From ZC4RG30 sp039917615 (GTDB lineage Bacteria > Pseudomonadota > Gammaproteobacteria > Steroidobacterales > Steroidobacteraceae): DNA of 64,000 bases. The DNA lies in assembly GCA_039917615.1 (NCBI GenBank), contig JBDSJD010000017.1:248001-312000 (forward strand), read 5' to 3'. The notes under the pieces were generated by a model that did no database searches, had not been told where the DNA came from, and saw only the letters and a program-made list of their open reading frames with translations. The position numbers were made by a program, and so were the translations under genes. This document shows, piece by piece, positions 9,343-15,686 of the stretch; position 1 is the first letter of the stretch, and every line of letters begins with the position of its first letter.

Positions 9343-9499
9343 GTGTCGCGGAACGCGCTGGTTTGACGCTCGTCTGGCGCTCAGATGCGCGCTTGATCAC
9401 GTCCGAGTAAACCTTCTTCTTTTCTGCAGACGAAGCATTGCGAATGAACTCCGAGAAGTCGGAACTCGTCGCAGGCTTTGATTTGGGAAAGAGCGCCAT
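9338..9499 (-). CDS. Small protein (53 residues) downstream of the antitoxin gene
   Basis: An ATG at 9499 opens a 53-residue frame beginning MALFPKSKPATSSDFSEFI and ending at 9340-9338. It is polar and lysine/serine-rich, with no signal or membrane segment; the middle (FIRNASSAEKKKVYSDVIKRA) would form a helix. An AGG lies about nine bases before the start. It follows the toxin-antitoxin genes on the same strand, about ten bases after the stop of the alternative antitoxin reading frame (9509), so it probably belongs to that operon. I do not recognise a named family; the even codon use and position argue that it is real. Confidence 0.6.
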   Translation of the reverse strand: MALFPKSKPATSSDFSEFIRNASSAEKKKVYSDVIKRASERQTSVKPARSATR

Positions 9500-9530
9500 G
9501 AAGTGAGCCTACTTGAGCCCAAGCCGGCGC

Positions 9531-9950
9531 TCAAGTTCCTCTGGGGGCCTGAGGAAAGCCCAGCGCTCGATTGATTTTTTCCAGCGACACCTCCAGCACG
9601 CGTGCCAGTTCATTGGCCGTTGCCAGCAGAATGTTGGTGCTCCCGCTCTCGATGCGCGCAATGTGAGGTTGGCTGGTTCCGATGGCTTCAGCCAGTTCCT
9701 TTTGAGATAGTCCCTTGCGCATGCGCAGCACAGCCAAAGGGTAGTCCTTGCCATCAAGTCGCTCAGCCATTCGCTGACGAGCCGCACGCAGGTGTTTGCG
9801 GGCGTCGGGATCGCGCTCCAGTCGATCAACCATGACATCGATGTCTTCGAAGCCTTCAGGCAGGTTATGTCGGGCTTCCGGGGAACCCGGGGATTCCAAG
9901 GTTGTCGTGGACTTCGAGGACCTGCAGGACGCGCGGGTGGTTCGATTCAT
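9531..9950 (-). CDS. Xre-family antitoxin (HTH), start uncertain and 3' end possibly frameshifted
   Basis: This frame of up to 139 residues carries a classic Cro/C1 helix-turn-helix (LAVLRMRKGLSQKELAEAI, then TSQPHIARIESGS) and should bind its own promoter and neutralise the upstream toxin. The first ~28 residues overlap the toxin gene in another frame and are doubtful; an ATG at 9833 (MVDRLERDPDARKHL) is a plausible true start. The frame ends in FPQAPRGT, an unlikely tail. The neighbouring frame over the same DNA reads LRPPEELERRLGLK and stops at 9509. That suggests a one-base indel near 9553 or slippage at the run of six A (9575-9580). Function is inferred from fold and context. Confidence 0.8.
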   Translation of the reverse strand: MNRTTRASCRSSKSTTTLESPGSPEARHNLPEGFEDIDVMVDRLERDPDARKHLRAARQRMAERLDGKDYPLAVLRMRKGLSQKELAEAIGTSQPHIARIESGSTNILLATANELARVLEVSLEKINRALGFPQAPRGT

Positions 9951-10314
9951 AGTTGAAATCGCGGTTCAGAATGGCAAGAACGTAGTAGTGATGGACACGA
10001 GGATCGAGCGTGTAGATGGCCCTGAATCGCTGTCCCTTGTCTTCGAGCTCCCAGAATTTCAGGCGCCACAGATTCCTCCCACGCGCCTGCTGCGCAATCC
10101 AGGGGTCCGCGCTCAGGGGTTCATCGCCTAACGCCCCGAAGCCCCTGATTGTCAGGGACTCGAGCAAGCGCTGATTCTTTCCCAGCCGCTGCAGAAGGAT
10201 TCGCAGGTCGTATCCCACATGCAAATCGCGGATATCGATTTCATCCAGATCGGCCGCCGCTGACTTGTGTAGAAGAAGCCTGTGTACTATACCTTCTGAG
10301 GTATATTTTGGCAA
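9865..10314 (-). CDS. RelE/ParE-superfamily toxin
   Basis: The 149-residue protein has the C-terminal signature of RelE-like toxins: an NLWRLKFWELEDKGQRFRA strand pair, AIYTLDPRVHHYYVLAI, then RDFNYESNHP. Such toxins usually cleave mRNA at the ribosome. An ATG at 10425 would give 186 residues, but the extra N-terminus looks non-coding. A TTG at 10314 has AGGA eight bases upstream and gives a start (LPKYTSEG) that fits the family. The toxin gene precedes the antitoxin gene, the higBA-like order, and the two overlap or nearly abut. Specific target unknown. Confidence 0.8.
   Translation of the reverse strand: MPKYTSEGIVHRLLLHKSAAADLDEIDIRDLHVGYDLRILLQRLGKNQRLLESLTIRGFGALGDEPLSADPWIAQQARGRNLWRLKFWELEDKGQRFRAIYTLDPRVHHYYVLAILNRDFNYESNHPRVLQVLEVHDNLGIPGFPGSPT
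10288..10305. promoter_or_regulatory. Inverted repeat at the toxin gene start, possible antitoxin operator
   Basis: TATACC (10288-10293) and GGTATA (10300-10305) are perfect inverted arms around a six-base spacer. The repeat covers the first codons of the toxin if TTG 10314 is the start. Xre antitoxins commonly bind such short palindromes to repress their own operon. Position and symmetry are seen; binding is inferred. Confidence 0.35.
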
Positions 10315-10436
10315 GGCATTTTTCCTGGACGGATGAGCGTGCCGCACTGGAGAAGACCGACAGGCTACGATGCGGATGTGCCCACTTGGGAACGCCAATT
10401 TCCCCTGTTTCTCGAGAAATTCCATTCGTTCACGAG

Positions 10437-10604
10437 ATGAATCACAACCATGCCGTGTATGGCCATGAAGCGGCTATCCGGGATTTCGCCACCAGGATTC
10501 GGATCGCACCCGGCATTGCGCTGGGGCGGCTGCAGAATGAAAGATTCCTGCCGTGGAGCAGCCTTGACCACATCAAGGTGAAGTATCCATGGGCTGACGA
10601 TTGA
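10437..10604 (+). pseudogene. C-terminal remnant of an ImmA/IrrE (M78) or HigA-type antitoxin gene
   Basis: From about 10464 the plus strand reads HEAAIRDFATRIRIAPGIA, then LGRLQNERFLPWSSLDHIK and a stop at 10602-10604. This is the recurrent C-terminal end of Xre-ImmA proteins, in which an FA.R..IAPGIVVGRLQ-type segment is followed by a short basic tail. The zinc-binding HExxH core and HTH domain that should precede it are absent. The upstream DNA instead holds the divergent toxin gene. It is therefore a truncated leftover of a second antitoxin gene. The assignment rests on the short conserved end only. Confidence 0.55.
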
Positions 10605-10628
10605 GAGACTACAGCCTTCCGTACAGGG

Positions 10629-13391
10629 CTAGGATTTCTTGCGGCCGCGCTTGAACTTAACTGGCTCGGCCGCCGCGGCCAATGGCGCAGTCAATGCTTG
10701 ATAGCACTCGAACAGAAAGGCCACGCGCTCGACTTCGGTTTTGAAATCCTTGCGGCCGTAGGCAGCATCCACCGCACGATCAAGCTTCTGGTGCGCCTTC
10801 AGCAAATCGGGGGGCATGGTCAAGGGATCGTAGAGATCGGCAAGCGTGGAATCGGGATGCGCGGCGCGGGCATCAAGAACGCCCTGCGCAGCCTGCGAGA
10901 TGGCTTCGCGTTGAGCATCATTGGGATCCGGCCAAGGGAAATTGTTGTAAACAATGTCCTTGGAATAGCGGTAGTCACTCTTTAGCCGACCACATGTATA
11001 CCGCAACCACACCATATGCATTGCTGACTGAATCACGCCGTAGTGAAACGGGGTCGCCCCGGGTAAGGACAGGCAACTGTCTGCAACAATATTTTCCGGG
11101 TTGAAGAATCCGAATGGCACGTAGCGACGATTCTCAGATGAGTGTCTCGGAATCAACACGAACGATTCTTTGGGTTGAGTTACCTGTCGAAACAGCGCTG
11201 CGTGCGGATAGTCTCTTGTACTCGCAGCTTTGCTGGCCTTACGAAAGCGGTCTACCGCTTCCACGCGCTCAAGCACCTTTGGAAGTGCTCGTATTTCCTC
11301 AGGCCTTGCCCCGACGAGCCAAAGCACCCATCGCCCCTTACCGTGCAAGTACTCATGAGCTGAAAGAAACGGCTTTACAAACTTGGAGGCACCTGGCTCT
11401 TCACGGAGAAACGTAATCTTCTCCTCGTCTGTGAACAAGAAATTGCCGTCGTCAGTGGGCTTGCTGCCATACATCATGTCGGGCACGCCGAACGGATTTT
11501 GTGAACGATTCTGTATCAGCGTCCAGGGGGCATCGACCAGGTAAGCATTGATCATCCTGGCCTGCGTCCGTACTGGATCGGAGCCAGGCGTCTCGTAATC
11601 GAACAGCCATCGCTGCTCCGGTTCAAACACGGCAAAGCCAATGATTACACAGTAGACAGCAGCCTGATTTCTCGCCTCGTTACTCCATTTGAAAGTACGG
11701 TGCGCGAAATGGATGCGCAGCGGAGCTTTGCCCAGCAGGATCCTCCACAGGATTCCAACTTGCTCGCCCTGCGTAATGGAGTTTGTAGCCACAAACGCTA
11801 CGGATACGTGGGTGCCACGAATATAGTCCGCCGCCTTCGCAAACCATGCCGTGACATAGTCCATGACTCCTGCAGCATCGTCATTCGCAAGGCAGGCAAC
11901 CATGTCGGCCTTCTCTTGCGGAGACTGCAGATGATGCCCCTTGAACGGTGGATTGCCCACGATGTAGCTGAGACTCGCCGCCGGAAGTACATCTTCCCAA
12001 GACATGCGCAGCGCATTCCCGTGCACAATATTCGGCGCCTTTTTCAAAGGCAGGCGCACGAAGTAATGACCAAATTCCTCCGACACCAGCTGGTTCATCT
12101 GGTGGTCGGTGAGCCACAGCGCCACCTGCGCGATCTGCGCCGGGAATTCCTCGATCTCGATGCCGTAGAACTGGTCCACATCCACATAGACCAGGCTTGC
12201 GATGTCGAGCGTGCGTGAGGATTCGCCCGCCTTGTACAGCCGGCGCAGCACTTCCAGCTCCAGTCGCCGCAGTTCGCGGTAGGCGATCACGAGAAAATTG
12301 CCGCAGCCGCAGGCCGGGTCGAGGATACGGATACTCGCCAGCTTCTTCTGGAACTCCATCAGTTTGCGGCTGTTCTGGCCGATAGCCGTCAGCTCGGAGT
12401 CCAGCGCGTCGAGGAACAGCGGACGCAGCGCCTTCAGGATGTTCGATTCACGTGTGTAGTGCGCGCCCAGGTTGCGACGCGCTTCTTTATCCATGATCGA
12501 CTGGAACAGCGAGCCGAAGATGGCGGGTGAGATGCGGCTCCAGTCCAGACCGCAGGCATCCAGCAAGGTCTCGCGCATGGCGCGATCAAATGCCGGAATT
12601 GGCAAGGTTTCTTCGAACAGCCGGCCATTCACATAGGTGAACGAGGCCAGCAGCTCATCGAGGCTCATCTGGCGCTTCGCAGGCTCGGTATTCAGGACCT
12701 GGAACAACAGACTCAGGTGCTGCCCGATGTCCACACCGTCTTCCGACGTGCGCACTTCCAGGTAGTCCTTGAACTGGTTGCGCCGCTCGAAGATGCCGGT
12801 GTCGTCGGCAAACAGGCAGAACAGCACGCGGACCAGCAGCACCTCGAGCGCATGCCCCTCGTAGCCGGCGGCCTTCAGTTGGTCATGCAGCTTGCCGAGC
12901 TGCTCGGCTGCCTTGATGTTGGCGACCTCCTCGACCACACCCTGCCGGTGGGTCTGGTAGCCGGCCACGAAGCCGAACCGGCCGATGTGCTTGTGCAGAT
13001 CGGCCAGCGGAAATTCGTTCTCGGTGGCCTCATCCAGATCGTAGAGGCGAAAGCGCGCGAAGTCGGACACCAGCACATACCTCGGCAGGTCTCGTTCCTT
13101 GAGACCATGGAAGTAATCGGTGGCCTGATGGAAGGCGCGATTCAGGTCTTTTCCGCGAGATTTGTGCTCGACCAGCAGCAGGCCGCGCCACAGCAGGTCG
13201 ATATATCCGCCCCGGCCGTCGGACTTGGTAACGGGCTCCTCGAATGAAGCCACCCGGCGCCGGGTTACACCAAAAATGGCGAAAAACGCGTCCCAGAAGC
13301 TCTTCGCTTCCGCATCCTCAGATGACTCGTCAGCCCATTCCTTCGAGAAGGCCAACGCATTACTGCGGATTTCGTTCCAGCTAAGCGCCAT
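10629..13391 (-). CDS. MmeI-like Type IIL restriction-modification enzyme (nuclease + methyltransferase + target recognition)
   Basis: A single 920-residue protein, essentially the length of MmeI. The N-terminal nuclease has a PD-(D/E)xK core with Asp65, Glu75 and Lys77 in IDLLWRGLLLVEHKS. A helical linker follows to ~300. The adenine methyltransferase has LGAHYTRESNILKALRP, SAM-binding motif I ILDPACGCGNF (357-367) and catalytic NPPF (481-484). The region from ~600 to ~860 is the expected target-recognition domain. Such enzymes cut invading DNA and protect the host by methylating one strand with the same polypeptide, so no separate methylase gene is needed and none is seen. All key residues are intact. 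It lies next to the toxin-antitoxin genes, forming a defence islet. Confidence 0.92.
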   Translation of the reverse strand: MALSWNEIRSNALAFSKEWADESSEDAEAKSFWDAFFAIFGVTRRRVASFEEPVTKSDGRGGYIDLLWRGLLLVEHKSRGKDLNRAFHQATDYFHGLKERDLPRYVLVSDFARFRLYDLDEATENEFPLADLHKHIGRFGFVAGYQTHRQGVVEEVANIKAAEQLGKLHDQLKAAGYEGHALEVLLVRVLFCLFADDTGIFERRNQFKDYLEVRTSEDGVDIGQHLSLLFQVLNTEPAKRQMSLDELLASFTYVNGRLFEETLPIPAFDRAMRETLLDACGLDWSRISPAIFGSLFQSIMDKEARRNLGAHYTRESNILKALRPLFLDALDSELTAIGQNSRKLMEFQKKLASIRILDPACGCGNFLVIAYRELRRLELEVLRRLYKAGESSRTLDIASLVYVDVDQFYGIEIEEFPAQIAQVALWLTDHQMNQLVSEEFGHYFVRLPLKKAPNIVHGNALRMSWEDVLPAASLSYIVGNPPFKGHHLQSPQEKADMVACLANDDAAGVMDYVTAWFAKAADYIRGTHVSVAFVATNSITQGEQVGILWRILLGKAPLRIHFAHRTFKWSNEARNQAAVYCVIIGFAVFEPEQRWLFDYETPGSDPVRTQARMINAYLVDAPWTLIQNRSQNPFGVPDMMYGSKPTDDGNFLFTDEEKITFLREEPGASKFVKPFLSAHEYLHGKGRWVLWLVGARPEEIRALPKVLERVEAVDRFRKASKAASTRDYPHAALFRQVTQPKESFVLIPRHSSENRRYVPFGFFNPENIVADSCLSLPGATPFHYGVIQSAMHMVWLRYTCGRLKSDYRYSKDIVYNNFPWPDPNDAQREAISQAAQGVLDARAAHPDSTLADLYDPLTMPPDLLKAHQKLDRAVDAAYGRKDFKTEVERVAFLFECYQALTAPLAAAAEPVKFKRGRKKS

Positions 13392-13435
13392 GGGCGCCTA
13401 TCGTAGCCGAGTCGAGGTTCGGGTGCGGAAAACGC

Positions 13436-13936
13436 CTACGGACGACCTGTCTGGCCGTAGCGCATGCGCGTGTGCGTCAGGTTTCCGGTGCTCGTCTGGT
13501 AGGCCACACTGAATCGGTCGAGTTGGGCAACGGCAACTGCTGCGTCTTCGCCGTCGACCAGATCAAAGGCATCGAAGCCGCAACGCGCCAGGAAGTAGAC
13601 CTGATCGGTGCGCACCGCGCCTACCGCCCGCAACTCGCCCTTGTAGCCGTGCCGCTCGCGCAGCAGGCGGGCCTGCGTGTACCCGCGTCCCTCGCCTGAT
13701 GTGCCAAAATGCACTGCGATCAGCGGCAATTCGTGCAGATGCGGCAACAGCGGTGTCAGATCGTGAACTTCAGGCTTCAACAGCACCGCGCGGGAATCCG
13801 TCGGCTCGCCGGCGGCGATTGCCGCAAGGTAATCGGCCAAGGGCAGCAGCAGATGCGTGGCGGACGCCGCCGCTTCGGTGCCGGCAACCACCCAATCGTT
13901 GCCGCACAGTGCGCGGTTCTTAATGAGCTGCGGCAT
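13436..13936 (-). CDS. DUF934 protein, sulfite-reductase partner
   Basis: The 166-residue protein begins MPQLIKNRALCGNDW at 13936. It has the DUF934 pattern: HDLTPLLPHLHELPLIAVHF, a GRGYTQARLLRERHGYKGELRAVG block and DQVYFLARCGFDAFDL. Members almost always sit directly after a cysI-like gene and are thought to assist sulfite reduction, but their biochemical role is not settled. The start lies 17 bases inside the end of cysI, so translation is coupled. A longer in-frame reading (to 14200) would run through cysI in another frame and is rejected. Confidence 0.9.
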   Translation of the reverse strand: MPQLIKNRALCGNDWVVAGTEAAASATHLLLPLADYLAAIAAGEPTDSRAVLLKPEVHDLTPLLPHLHELPLIAVHFGTSGEGRGYTQARLLRERHGYKGELRAVGAVRTDQVYFLARCGFDAFDLVDGEDAAVAVAQLDRFSVAYQTSTGNLTHTRMRYGQTGRP

Positions 13937-15566
13937 ACACGCGCTCGCTGAACGGATCCACACCGATGCGGCGCACGGTTTCGAGGAATTCCTCGCCGTC
14001 TTCGCGCCTGGCCACGTAGACGTCCAGGATCTTCGCGATGGTTTCAGCCACTTCGTCCTTGGCGACGGACGGACCGATGACTTCTCCCAGCGAACTCTTG
14101 CCGCTGGCGGAGCCACCGAGCGTGATCTGGTACCACTCCTCACCGCGCTTGTCGACGCCCAGGATGCCAATGTGGCCGACATGGTGATGCCCGCAGGCAT
14201 TCATGCAGCCGGACATCTTGATCTCGATATGACCAAGGTCATAGAGATAGTCAAAGTCGTTGAAGCGCGCGTGGATCTGCTTGGCGATGTCGATCGAGCC
14301 GGCATTGGCCAGGCTGCAGAAATCCAGCCCGGGGCAGCAGATCATGTCAGTCAGCGTACCGATGTTCGGCGTAGCCAGGTTCAACGACTTCAGCGTTTGC
14401 CAGGTTTCCACAAGATCGATCTGCCTTACTTCACCGAGCACCAGGTTCTGGTCATGCGTGGCGCGCAGCTCGCCGCTTGAGAGACGGTCGGCCAGATCGG
14501 CAACGCGGTCCATCTGCTCGGAAGACATGTCGCCCGGGGCCTCGCCGTGCGCTTTCAGCGACACGATCACGGCGCGATAGCCGGGCACCTTGTGGGGGCG
14601 CGTGTTGTAGCGATACCAGGCCTGGAAATCGGCCGACTGACCCTGGGTCACGTTCACTTCCACAAGCTTTTCGTAAGGCAGCGGCTTGAAAAACGCGCGC
14701 ACCCGGTCGATTTCGGCAACATCCAGCCTGAGGGCCGAGTCGCGAATCAACGACCATTCAGCCTCGACGGCCTCACGGAATGCATCGATGCCCTTGGCCT
14801 TCACCAGGATCTTGATGCGCGCCTTGTAGATATTGTCGCGGCGTCCTTCCTGGTTGTAGACGCGCAGGATGGCTTCCAGATACGACAGCAGATGCTCACG
14901 TGGCAGGAAATCGCAGATGACCTTGCCGATCATGGGCGTGCGGCCCAGACCGCCACCAACCAGCACTTCGAAGCCCACCTGCCCGTTGGCATCACGCCGC
15001 ATGTGCAACCCGATGTCATGCACCTCGGAGGCGGCACGATCGGCCGGCGACCCGGTTACCGCAATCTTGAACTTGCGCGGCAGATAGGTGAATTCGGGAT
15101 GCAGCGTCGACCACTGGCGGATGATTTCGCAGTATGGCCGTGGATCATCGATCTCGTCCGGGGCTATGCCGGCGAAATGATCGGCAGTGGTGTTGCGGAT
15201 GCAGTTGCCGCTGGTCTGGATGGCGTGCATCTCGACCGACGCCAGTTCTGCCAGCATGTCCGGCACATCCGCAAGTTTCGGCCAGTTGTACTGGATGTTC
15301 TGGCGGGTGGTGAAATGCGCGTAGTCACGGTCATATTTGCGGGCCAGGTGAGCCAGCATGCGCAGCTGCCGGGTCGACAACAAGCCATAGGGAATCGCCA
15401 CGCGCAGCATGGGTGCATGCTTCTGGATGTAAAGCCCGTTGCGCAGGCGCAGCGGACGGAACTCGTCTTCCGGCAGCCTGCCGTCGAGGAAACGCGCCGT
15501 CTGGTCGCGGAACTGGGCGACCCGCTCTGCTACCAGCGTCGCGTCGATTTCGTCATAGCGATACAC
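13920..15566 (-). CDS. cysI: Sulfite reductase hemoprotein (nitrite/sulfite reductase family)
   Basis: The 548-residue protein carries the siroheme/[4Fe-4S] reductase fold. The cluster cysteines are visible in CCPGLDFCSLAN and SGCMNACGHHH, and FTTRQNIQYNW marks the first parachute domain. It reduces sulfite to sulfide for cysteine synthase, using siroheme from CysG. No CysJ flavoprotein gene is present, and the DUF934 partner favours a ferredoxin-type or other electron donor. Nitrite could be an alternative substrate for the family, but the cys context argues for sulfite. It overlaps DUF934 by 17 bases. Confidence 0.93.
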   Translation of the reverse strand: MYRYDEIDATLVAERVAQFRDQTARFLDGRLPEDEFRPLRLRNGLYIQKHAPMLRVAIPYGLLSTRQLRMLAHLARKYDRDYAHFTTRQNIQYNWPKLADVPDMLAELASVEMHAIQTSGNCIRNTTADHFAGIAPDEIDDPRPYCEIIRQWSTLHPEFTYLPRKFKIAVTGSPADRAASEVHDIGLHMRRDANGQVGFEVLVGGGLGRTPMIGKVICDFLPREHLLSYLEAILRVYNQEGRRDNIYKARIKILVKAKGIDAFREAVEAEWSLIRDSALRLDVAEIDRVRAFFKPLPYEKLVEVNVTQGQSADFQAWYRYNTRPHKVPGYRAVIVSLKAHGEAPGDMSSEQMDRVADLADRLSSGELRATHDQNLVLGEVRQIDLVETWQTLKSLNLATPNIGTLTDMICCPGLDFCSLANAGSIDIAKQIHARFNDFDYLYDLGHIEIKMSGCMNACGHHHVGHIGILGVDKRGEEWYQITLGGSASGKSSLGEVIGPSVAKDEVAETIAKILDVYVARREDGEEFLETVRRIGVDPFSERVYAAAH

Positions 15567-15686
15567 GTAGGGATTTTATTCCAAATGGCGGAAGGAAACG
15601 CCGCCGGGGACGTATTTTGCCTTGCGCCGACGTTATATGACAGCCAGTCGTCCGGCGTCGCCACAGGCGCCAGGGCAGAGCAAGGC

